DNA of 64,000 nt, from the NCBI RefSeq assembly GCF_021742065.1, contig NZ_JAKKIE010000004.1, forward strand, positions 83,157 through 147,156, read 5' to 3'. Below are positions 39,301 through 45,863 of the stretch, one piece after another (position 1 is the first letter of the stretch; every line of letters begins with the position of its first letter). A program made the position numbers and the translations under genes. The stretch comes from Rhizorhapis sp. SPR117. GTDB taxonomy: Bacteria; Pseudomonadota; Alphaproteobacteria; Sphingomonadales; Sphingomonadaceae. The notes beneath the pieces are model-generated. The model saw only the letters and a list, made by a program, of their open reading frames with translations, was not told the DNA's origin and ran no database searches.

Positions 39301-40419
39301 ATGACAGCTTGCGCAGCCCGAATGGCGGTAATCGCCGGGCTGGTCATTGGTGCCCATGAACCAGGTAAAGGGGTCGTTCAGGCGCGTCTTGTGGATGTTG
39401 AGCACCGGAATGGCGACACGCAAGCCGGTGCCGGGCCCACGGCTCGACTGCTTCAGATCGGGGCGGCCCGGTTCCTCCAGCCGCTGGATCGAGCCGGTTG
39501 GGCTGGGCAGGCCGATTTCGGGGAATTGCGTTGCAATATTGCGGCCGCCACGTTCGAACACGCGGAAAATGTCGCCCGGTGGGACAACCTGCCAAGTGGG
39601 GAGAGGATAGAGTTCCCCCAGCGCGCCGCGCTTTTTCTGTTCCTCGGTGACAGTGCCGGGCGGCGTGCCGGGTGAAACGATCTTCGCCGGTTCACCGTCC
39701 CTGGTGAAGGCTTCACCGAAAATATAGTTTTTGAACGGCACGATGCCGTTATTATAGGCCGCTCCACCCCACAGCATCGCGCCTGACGCCATCAGCGAGC
39801 GTTCCGCCGCCTCAATGGTTTCGATATGGCAAGACCCGCATGCTTCCCGCGCAACGCGATAGTCGCTTGGATTGACGAAACGGACGAATTCGGGCGCTTC
39901 CTTGTTCAGCAGGGCATAGCTGCGCTTGGGATTGGCAGAAGACGGAAAGTGCCAGCTTTCCGGGTACATGGGCAGGACGTGCGCCTTGTTGCGCGCGGCG
40001 ACATAGGCGGGATCGTCATGGGCGAGGTTTGCGTTACCCATCACGCTGGCATCGCCGCCATGGCAATCGACGCAGCCCAGTTTGACGGCGGGCGTTGCGT
40101 GCATGCTCGGCTGATCGGTTTGCACGTGACAACTGAAGCAACCCGATGATTTCGCCACCACGTCCGCATCGGTCTGGCTCATCGGGGCGGGCGCGGCATG
40201 GGCGTAGGTACGCTGCACCGGCTTTTCATCGCCACTGGCAAGCGTGGCGCTGGCCGGGATGAGAAGGAAGAGGGCAAGGAGCGCCCATACCGTCAACTTC
40301 AGTCCGTCATTCCCGCGAAGGCGGGAATCCATTTCCCGCATTCTCCACAGACACAAGGCCAGGGGATGGATTCCCGCCTTCGCGGGAATGACGAGTGAAA
40401 AGAGATTACGGAACCTCAT
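36322..40419 (-). CDS. decaheme cytochrome c fused to an LVIVD-repeat beta-propeller
   Basis: 1365 residues. A signal-type hydrophobic segment (about 41-60) is followed by a large heme-binding region with ten CxxCH sites (CFSCH, CVDCH, CGSCH, CASCH, CMNCH, CADCH, CKDCH, CFTCH, CGGCH, CTDCH) ending near residue 835. The last third has about six LVIVD-type repeats (pattern ...aYva...GL.ivDi..P..p...), a beta-propeller typical of cell-surface proteins. Residues about 9-38 are encoded by a palindromic repeat (40305-40393). ATG 40419 overlaps the TGA of the barrel gene; Met27 or Met30 inside the repeat are alternative starts. Last gene of the four-gene operon; likely an extracytoplasmic electron carrier. 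Confidence 0.88.
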   Translation of the reverse strand: MRFRNLFSLVIPAKAGIHPLALCLWRMREMDSRLRGNDGLKLTVWALLALFLLIPASATLASGDEKPVQRTYAHAAPAPMSQTDADVVAKSSGCFSCHVQTDQPSMHATPAVKLGCVDCHGGDASVMGNANLAHDDPAYVAARNKAHVLPMYPESWHFPSSANPKRSYALLNKEAPEFVRFVNPSDYRVAREACGSCHIETIEAAERSLMASGAMLWGGAAYNNGIVPFKNYIFGEAFTRDGEPAKIVSPGTPPGTVTEEQKKRGALGELYPLPTWQVVPPGDIFRVFERGGRNIATQFPEIGLPSPTGSIQRLEEPGRPDLKQSSRGPGTGLRVAIPVLNIHKTRLNDPFTWFMGTNDQPGDYRHSGCASCHVIYANDREPRHSLTYAKYGRDGQTITIDPTIKDKMAGKAAGHDDGHAGDSHGALKEPGMKESGHPLRHAFTRAIPTSQCMNCHMHQPNIFLNSYLGYTMWDYESDAPHMWPEKQKYPTAEEVFSVLQRNPEGASPKGKWADLDFLRNVYDLNPELKDTQFADYHGHGWNFRAILKRDREGNLLDADGKRVANDDPEKWRKKGEGKFTPPGVNPGKTVHMMDIHAEKGLQCADCHFAQDAHGNGLIYGEVANAVEIGCKDCHGTADAYPSLLTSGPAARPGGNNLALLRNPDGKRRFEWIYDAAGNRTLIQRSIVDPDLQWEISLVKDSVSKGNPHFNAKAARAKLMSKSGAEDGTFAFGPGIAKADRAHKEEEMACFTCHLSWTTSCGGCHLPIEANWKTKDHHFEGEESRNFATYNPQVAREDMFQLGRHMTTKGNQIAPVRSTSALVLSSTNINRERIYIQQPPISGIGFSSQAFAPHFPHTVRKTETKQCTDCHLSADNDNNAIMAQLLLLGTNTVNFVGLHAWTGLEDGFEAVRITEWDEPQAVIGSYLQKYAYPDYWKLHVDQNKRELKNWVRGKTFDKKLSGETQALEEFANITQGTKGRVGCLQMRGEYMFLAEGKGGFRVYDIASIGNKGFSERIVSAPFSPLGHDTRVKTKNATCMALATNQPINPLRNTSELRKINQEQAFHPIYNYAVVTDSVEGLILVNIDTMADGDFQNNFLKRAVTWNEDDVLKGARHITLAGHFAYITADKGLVVVDLDNPLKPRLAAVRPLEDARASALQFRYLWVTDKDGVKLFDVTKMDDPVAVPSGTIPLTNARRLYLARTYAYVAAKEDGLVIVNITNPLKPKIYAKETFGGQLNDAEDVIVASTNASLFAYVADGRNGLKVLQLTSPDSQPNFYGFSPAPKPELIAWAKTPSPALALSKGLDRDRAVDETGGQIAVFGRLGSRPFTRPEMERLFLNSRGIPYKVRDDVDMSGWRPPMLLGK
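40305..40393. repeat. REPIN-like doublet inside the decaheme cytochrome coding sequence
   Basis: Arms 40305-40332 and 40366-40393 are perfect 28-nt inverted repeats with a 33-nt spacer, same family as 23636-23725. It is translated in frame on the minus strand and gives the peptide pattern VIPAKAGIHP...MDSRLRGNDG, the usual translation of such repeats. It lies directly before the hydrophobic core of the signal peptide. Confidence 0.9.
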
Positions 40420-42347
40420 CAGAATGTCACAATCGCGTTGGCGAGGATGGAATAATAAGTGTCATTCCCGTCGCGGTTGGTGAAGAGGTCCCTGAAACCA
40501 TCGCCGGGTGCAAGCGCCGCAGCGGACAAGCGGAATACGATGTTTTGCGTGGCTTTTGGACGCCAGATCGCAGCAGTGCTCAGATCCCATCCAATGTCCC
40601 GCGGAATGCTGCCTTCATTCCGCAGCACTTGCAGCGTCGCCGTGTTTTCGAACCAGAGGTGATTGGCATTGGCCGACAGGCGCAGCGTCGGCAATATATC
40701 GAAATCCGCCCCGGCGCCCAGCAGGATGGTGCCCGGATTGTTGAAATTGCTCTGCCCCTGCTCCTTGGATGAGCGCAGGCTGTTCAATATACCATTGCGG
40801 CCGTTAACGCCGATAGCGCGCCCGCCGCCAGCGAAGGGGATGGTCTGTCGAATCCAGTAGCTGGTATCCGCGCCCGCGAAGATCGGGTTTTCGAATATGG
40901 CATCGAAACCGTTTTCGCTATTGTCGTAGGGATCGCTATCACCACTGGCGAACAGGCCGGAAGCGCGGAAGCGCATCCAGTCATGGTCGTAGCTGAGTTC
41001 GGCGGCGGCGAAGAAGGCGCGGATGTCTGCCTTTTCGCTCGTGAAGAAGCTGTTGCGGTCCTCCCCCAGAGCGCCATAAAGCGAGGCGGTGACGTTGATC
41101 CGCCCGATCCGTCCGTCCGCATTGTAGCCCAGATACACAACGTCGTAATCCCGTCCGCGCAGATCGCCGAGCAGGGCGGGGCGGACGGGGAAGCCGTTAT
41201 CGTCCACCTCAATCCGCCCCGCTTCGCGGTTGCGGTTGTAGACCGCCGTCACCTGACTCGTCAGGCCGGGAAAGGGCAGGTCCTGCCGATAGAGGTTGGC
41301 GATAAATACGAAATCGTCGCGCGGGCGCTGAACCACGCTGTTGAGGCCGCTGTTGGTGTCCTTTTCCAGCCGCCAGAATGCGCCGAGATTGAACTGGAAA
41401 CGATTATTGTCGCGATTGCCGAAGAACCGGATGCCAAGCTGCTGATCGTTGAACAGGAAGCCGCGGAAATCGCTCTGGAATGGCTGGATGCCGACGCGGA
41501 TGGACTCGAAGTCGTAGCGGTCCGAGGTATTGCGCAGGTGATAGTCGATAAAGGCTTCCTGCACGCCCAGAAATTGGTCGGTACGGTGGCTCGGTTTCGA
41601 CGGCTGCACGAACAGGACGCGCCGCTCGGGCACATCCACATGGTTGATGTTATAAGCCAGCGTCAGGCGATATTCGACATCGGGCGGCTTGAAGGCAGTC
41701 GCGCCCTTGATGAGCGCCACGCCGCCGATAAAGGTTTGTGACAGGACGTAACTTGCATCCTTGCCGAATACATCAAGACTGCCGGGCCGCTCGGTCGTCT
41801 GCACACCAACGGGAACGGGGAAGGTGCGCGGTTCGATGACGGTGTCGCTCACCGCGTTCACCACGATGAACCAATCGTCGCCTTTGATCGGCAACCAGGG
41901 AACCTTTGCCCGGTCGATGGGTCGGTCACCCTTCAGCGTATTCTGGTGATAGGGATCGAACCAGCGTTCCTTTACCACGCCGAGTGATTCAATCAGACGC
42001 CAGCGGTCGGGGATCGGGAATTCGTCGGTGGGAAAGGCTTCGGGCGGGGGAGGGCGAACCGCACCTTCATTATCCTGCGTAATGCGGTCGGGCAGAGGGC
42101 GTTGATAGCCGGGACGCGTGCGGCCTTCGATCAGGGCGTCGTCGGCGGTGGATTCCGGGATGGTGATTTCGGGTTGCTGGTTGGCCTCCGCCTGAGCCAG
42201 TTCTGCTCCGTCGCCCCAGCGAAGGCTGGGGTCCATAACTTTTCCCTCCTGAGATACCGTCTGGGGAGAAAGAGATGGGTCCCAACCTTCACTGGGACGA
42301 CGATCAATGGATTGGGCCATCAATGCCAGAAGGGAAACGCCCAGCAT
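40419..42347 (-). CDS. outer-membrane beta-barrel protein of the multiheme cytochrome operon
   Basis: About 642 residues. A short hydrophobic leader (residues 2-12) is followed by repeat-encoded residues (about 16-47), then a Pro-rich region (about 60-100) and a long series of amphipathic beta-strands (alternating aromatic/charged) ending in the C-terminal Phe expected of outer-membrane barrels. It is not recognisably MtrB/PioB by motif, but sits in the equivalent place beside multiheme cytochromes. ATG 42347 is chosen because AGGGA precedes it by 8 nt and it starts 2 bp after the upstream stop; GTG 42365 is the alternative. The leader has no Lys or Arg before the hydrophobic core, which is unusual. 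Confidence 0.82.
   Translation of the reverse strand: MLGVSLLALMAQSIDRRPSEGWDPSLSPQTVSQEGKVMDPSLRWGDGAELAQAEANQQPEITIPESTADDALIEGRTRPGYQRPLPDRITQDNEGAVRPPPPEAFPTDEFPIPDRWRLIESLGVVKERWFDPYHQNTLKGDRPIDRAKVPWLPIKGDDWFIVVNAVSDTVIEPRTFPVPVGVQTTERPGSLDVFGKDASYVLSQTFIGGVALIKGATAFKPPDVEYRLTLAYNINHVDVPERRVLFVQPSKPSHRTDQFLGVQEAFIDYHLRNTSDRYDFESIRVGIQPFQSDFRGFLFNDQQLGIRFFGNRDNNRFQFNLGAFWRLEKDTNSGLNSVVQRPRDDFVFIANLYRQDLPFPGLTSQVTAVYNRNREAGRIEVDDNGFPVRPALLGDLRGRDYDVVYLGYNADGRIGRINVTASLYGALGEDRNSFFTSEKADIRAFFAAAELSYDHDWMRFRASGLFASGDSDPYDNSENGFDAIFENPIFAGADTSYWIRQTIPFAGGGRAIGVNGRNGILNSLRSSKEQGQSNFNNPGTILLGAGADFDILPTLRLSANANHLWFENTATLQVLRNEGSIPRDIGWDLSTAAIWRPKATQNIVFRLSAAALAPGDGFRDLFTNRDGNDTYYSILANAIVTF
42209..42302. 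repeat. REPIN-like doublet inside the outer-membrane barrel coding sequence
   Basis: Arms 42209-42236 and 42275-42302, 28 nt, inverted with five mismatches, 38-nt spacer; each arm contains a CCCAG-GAAG-CTGGG-like hairpin. Translated on the minus strand it gives RRPSEGWDPSL...MDPSLRWGDG just after the signal-peptide core. A different sequence family from the one in the next gene, but the same arm geometry. Confidence 0.85.
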
Positions 42348-42349
42348 CG

Positions 42350-44317
42350 TCACAGTCCCTGGCACACGTTTTGTTGGTCCGTGTCGAGGAACGGCGCAAA
42401 GGGGCAGCTGACATAGCGCAAGCGAACATCCTTATCGCCTAAATCAACCACGATATTATCGGCGCGAATGCCAGTGGGCGCATTGCCGATGCTACCCACG
42501 CGCGATCCGCCGTTATGGAGTCCAAGGAAGCTGATCATGTCGTCCTGATCAATGCCGTCGCCCGACACGCCGATGCCGCCGATCAGCACATTGCCGCGAT
42601 AGATGGGGACCGAGCCGGGGAAAATCTGAATGCCGTTTTGAAGGCGATTCTGCCCCGCAGCGGCGTCGGGAATGCTGGTGCAGCGCCGATCGGTGTCGGT
42701 CGGACTTGCGCCAGTGACGAAGTTCAGATGTTCGACCAGATTATCGATGATGAGCGCGGATTGCAGACCCGTGGAGAACGGGTTGAACTGCGCGATGGGG
42801 CGCGATAGCGGGCCGTTGGGTCTTCCCACCTCGCCATCGGGAAAATAGGGCCGTGACAGGTTGCCACCGGACCGGTCGGCAAAGGCGACTTTGCCGGTAA
42901 GCGCTGTCTGGTCATCAAGGAAGGTGCGGACTTTTTGCACAAACCCCCGTACATCGCTGCTCGAATCGGCCAGTAGATCGCTGGCGGCATTGGGGCCGGA
43001 GAAGAAGGCTGCGGTGCGCGCTTTTTGCAGGGATACATCGGTGCCGAAAATGGGCGCGTCGGGCGAGCGAACGATGCCCAGCACGGCACCGTTTGTATCA
43101 ACGACAGAAATACTGACCTGTGCCCGACTATCGAGCGGTTGGCGGATTTGCGCGCGGGCGCGGCTCATGATGGCGAAGGCCTCTTCCATCACGGCGCGCA
43201 CTTCGGCGGCGGTGAGAGGTTGAGTCACGCTATCGGTACCGCCACGGATCGGGAAGCGGTCGGCGCCTGACCCGTCAGTCAGGACAAACGCGTCCGGGTT
43301 GCTGAATTCCGTCGTTGTTGCGGGGCGGATGCCGGAATTTTCGCTGCCATAGGCGGTGCCCGCCACGATCATCGGTACTGGCACACCGAAATAGCCGCGC
43401 ACGCTCACCAATGCGCCCATCGCTCCGTTGGTGGCGGCATAGCTGGCATTGCCGGTCGTCGTCAGACCAGAATAAGGCGCGTCGGAATAGCGCAATTGCG
43501 TGCCGTCTACGTAGATTTTGTCGGCGCGAACGCTGGTTGGCGCTTCAAAGCCGAGTGTCCCGGCAAGTGCGATATATTCTTCGGGATCATTGTCCGTGTC
43601 GGTTACGTCGGGATCAGAACCATAGACGCCGTCCGCCATCACTCCGATCGCACCGACAACCACGCCATTTTTGTAAAGCGGAAATCCGCCGGGATCAGCG
43701 GCTAGACCGAGCGGTGATCGCTTGGGGCCGATCAACGCGCCTGCGCCACTGGATACAAAGCGGCTGGCAAAGTCTGAACAGGGAAGCTGGCTGAATTGCA
43801 CGCCGAACAGAGGGCCGCTTTCCAAACCCACCGTACCCGGCGCGGGCGGGAAATGTTCCTGCACGATCATGCTCGCCGTGCGGGTGGAGAAAGCGTTGCC
43901 GCCGCTCGACAGATAGGCGCCGGTGATCGCTTTGGCGATGGCGCCTGCTTCGGCGGGGAAAGTGACGTTCTGCGCGTCGATATTGTTGCCATTGGGCGCG
44001 GCGGAAGAGGTGGCGTTGGCCATAGCGCCGGTCATGCGGAATACGGCCAGCACATTGCCGACCCGATCGGTGACGGCGATGACTGCGGGCAGGCTGCGCG
44101 CCTGTGCCTCAGCCGCCGCATTGGCGATGATTTTCTCGACATCAGGAATGGACAGCGATTCCTGAGCAGGCACGGCATAGACCTGTGAAGGCGTGGGCGT
44201 CGGGCTGGGCGTGGGTGTGCTACCACCACCTGAACTACCGCTGTCGCCGCCCCCGCAAGAGGACAGGATCAGGGCCGCACTGGTCAACAATATGGATAAT
44301 TTTCCGGGGTATCTCAT
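42350..44317 (-). CDS. lipoprotein with two GlcG/HbpS-type domains
   Basis: 655 residues. Lipobox LILSSC with lipidated Cys21, a Gly/Ser and Thr/Pro linker (22-45), then two GlcG/HbpS-like domains (about 55-290 and 360-640). Each has the family pattern of a helix EVEKII..A...A.A followed by VAVTDRVGNVLAVFR (first) or ISVVDTNGAVLGIVR (second), and the closing IGVSGDG/IGVMADG motif. HbpS binds heme extracellularly; others of the fold bind small organic acids. The ATG overlaps the cytochrome stop (ATGA) and the stop lies 2 bp before the barrel start, so it is firmly in the operon. A heme-related role at the outer membrane is inference. Confidence 0.85.
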   Translation of the reverse strand: MRYPGKLSILLTSAALILSSCGGGDSGSSGGGSTPTPSPTPTPSQVYAVPAQESLSIPDVEKIIANAAAEAQARSLPAVIAVTDRVGNVLAVFRMTGAMANATSSAAPNGNNIDAQNVTFPAEAGAIAKAITGAYLSSGGNAFSTRTASMIVQEHFPPAPGTVGLESGPLFGVQFSQLPCSDFASRFVSSGAGALIGPKRSPLGLAADPGGFPLYKNGVVVGAIGVMADGVYGSDPDVTDTDNDPEEYIALAGTLGFEAPTSVRADKIYVDGTQLRYSDAPYSGLTTTGNASYAATNGAMGALVSVRGYFGVPVPMIVAGTAYGSENSGIRPATTTEFSNPDAFVLTDGSGADRFPIRGGTDSVTQPLTAAEVRAVMEEAFAIMSRARAQIRQPLDSRAQVSISVVDTNGAVLGIVRSPDAPIFGTDVSLQKARTAAFFSGPNAASDLLADSSSDVRGFVQKVRTFLDDQTALTGKVAFADRSGGNLSRPYFPDGEVGRPNGPLSRPIAQFNPFSTGLQSALIIDNLVEHLNFVTGASPTDTDRRCTSIPDAAAGQNRLQNGIQIFPGSVPIYRGNVLIGGIGVSGDGIDQDDMISFLGLHNGGSRVGSIGNAPTGIRADNIVVDLGDKDVRLRYVSCPFAPFLDTDQQNVCQGL

Positions 44318-45717
44318 TTGAGCGCTCTGATGCTGGCTGCGGCCTGACCCAATGCGGCGCGAAATTCGGTGGGGCGATAGTCGTTGGGGTCCTTCACGGC
44401 TGCATAGGCCCGCCCGACATTGGCGCGAATGCCCGCCGCAGCACCGACCGTTACCTGCCCCGAACGGACCAGAGCGTTGAGCAGGGTATCAACGGCCATC
44501 ACGGCCTGCACCGAGCCTTCATAATCAGTAAAGCGTGCTGAAATGGCATTGCTGGCCAACAGATCGATGACGGCAAAGGTTTGGGCGGGACCAAAATTCG
44601 CGCTGCTGAATGCGGTGGTCAATTCCCCTGCGGTCTGGCGCAAGGTGCTGGCCGCGCCGACCGCGGATGCGCGATCGCGAGCGAGGGCGGCATGAAAGGC
44701 ACGGCTGTTAGCATCGAAACGCGCCGCGATGGCCGGCGCGGCGACTTTGGCGGCAGCCGACAGCATGATCATGTTCTCGTCATTATAGGGCGGCATGCCG
44801 CCAGGGATCGGTCGGCCCGGATTTTCGACAAAGGTGCGTACCGCCTTGTCACTGTCATAAATGCGCCGGTGGCAGCTTTGGCAGTCGAAGAAATAGAATT
44901 CGGGAAACACGCCGTCATTGCCGATACCATGGTCGGTATAGAGCGACAGCGAGCGTTGCAGCGCCATGCTTTGTCCCACCGCCCACATGCGGACATTATT
45001 CGTGCGGCCCTTGCGTGCGGCGTAATCGGCATCTTCGTTATGATGCTGCTGCAAAGTGGAAAACAGGTCGAGTTCGAAACTGATGCGCGGATGACCTGCC
45101 GCCATGATCCGGTGCGTAACGAACTGACCGCCATTGGCGCTGCCGAAATGGCAATCGAGACAGACCGATGCGCGGGTGCGGGGATTATCGAGGGCGATCA
45201 TGCCGTTGGCGACGTTGGATGCGTGGTTTGCGCCCACGGCATAATGGCTGGAAATCCATTGTGACGCCCCGCCATGACAGCTTTCGCAACCAACGCCGTC
45301 GCTTAAATGGAACCGCGCGCCGCGTTTGCTGGATGGAGCCGGATCAGCATGGCAGCCAAGGCACATCGGTGCGGTGCTGGCGTCACCAATGCCCAGGTTC
45401 CGGGCGATCTGGCGGCCGCGTGCATTTGAGAGGACGGCAAAGGCGCGGCTGTGCGCTCCGCCGGGTGTGGACGGTTCCTGCCAGCGCATCAATTCGTCCT
45501 GACGCACGATCTTGCCATCCGCTTCCATCCGGCCATGGCACGTCGTTCCTGCACAGGATGCTACGCCCAGATGGGAATTCCGGTCGCCTGCCGTCGCGGC
45601 GTTAATGGGCGGCGTCGACGGCGAGGCGCCAAGGACAAGGGCCAGCGCTGCTGCGACCAGCAACAATGCCACAGCGCATGCGGCGATGGATTTTCCGATG
45701 ACTCCCCCGACGGACAT
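44314..45717 (-). CDS. pentaheme c-type cytochrome, cytochrome c554-like
   Basis: 467 residues. An N-terminal hydrophobic signal/anchor (about 10-32) is followed by five heme sites: four canonical (CLGCH, CESCH, CLDCH, CQSCH) and one CX4CH (CAGTTCH) near residue 55. Additional conserved His (for example AHSRAF, THRIMAAGHPRISFE) can serve as distal ligands as in the cytochrome c554/NapC-like families. The C-terminal 170 residues are a heme-free helical domain. First gene of the operon; the leader contains AAAGG about 9 nt before the ATG. Likely the periplasmic electron donor or acceptor for the outer-membrane part. Confidence 0.87.
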   Translation of the reverse strand: MSVGGVIGKSIAACAVALLLVAAALALVLGASPSTPPINAATAGDRNSHLGVASCAGTTCHGRMEADGKIVRQDELMRWQEPSTPGGAHSRAFAVLSNARGRQIARNLGIGDASTAPMCLGCHADPAPSSKRGARFHLSDGVGCESCHGGASQWISSHYAVGANHASNVANGMIALDNPRTRASVCLDCHFGSANGGQFVTHRIMAAGHPRISFELDLFSTLQQHHNEDADYAARKGRTNNVRMWAVGQSMALQRSLSLYTDHGIGNDGVFPEFYFFDCQSCHRRIYDSDKAVRTFVENPGRPIPGGMPPYNDENMIMLSAAAKVAAPAIAARFDANSRAFHAALARDRASAVGAASTLRQTAGELTTAFSSANFGPAQTFAVIDLLASNAISARFTDYEGSVQAVMAVDTLLNALVRSGQVTVGAAAGIRANVGRAYAAVKDPNDYRPTEFRAALGQAAASIRALK

Positions 45718-45800
45718 ATATCGCGCCTTTCTTATCAGGGCGTTTGCCCCGACCCCCTTTTCGAAATGCGTTGTTATCAGCGTGGAACCTGATTTTCGCT

Positions 45801-45829
45801 ATCCTATTGCAGGGTTATACCTGTAGGAT
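45801..45829. promoter_or_regulatory. imperfect palindrome upstream of the multiheme operon
   Basis: ATCCTA-TTG-CAGG pairs with CCTG-TAGGAT around a short loop. It lies 84 bp upstream of the pentaheme cytochrome start and 35 bp after the aldehyde dehydrogenase stop. No T-tract follows on either strand, so an operator or an attenuating hairpin is more likely than a terminator. Weak evidence. Confidence 0.25.
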
Positions 45830-45863
45830 CAAGCCATGGGCCGCCTATTTTAATTGTTTTCGT

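Noticed and set aside
36943..39675. Several long plus-strand open frames (up to 312 codons) opposite the decaheme cytochrome gene
   Set aside because: The minus-strand frame has ten heme motifs and propeller repeats; the opposite frames have none and arise from codon bias.
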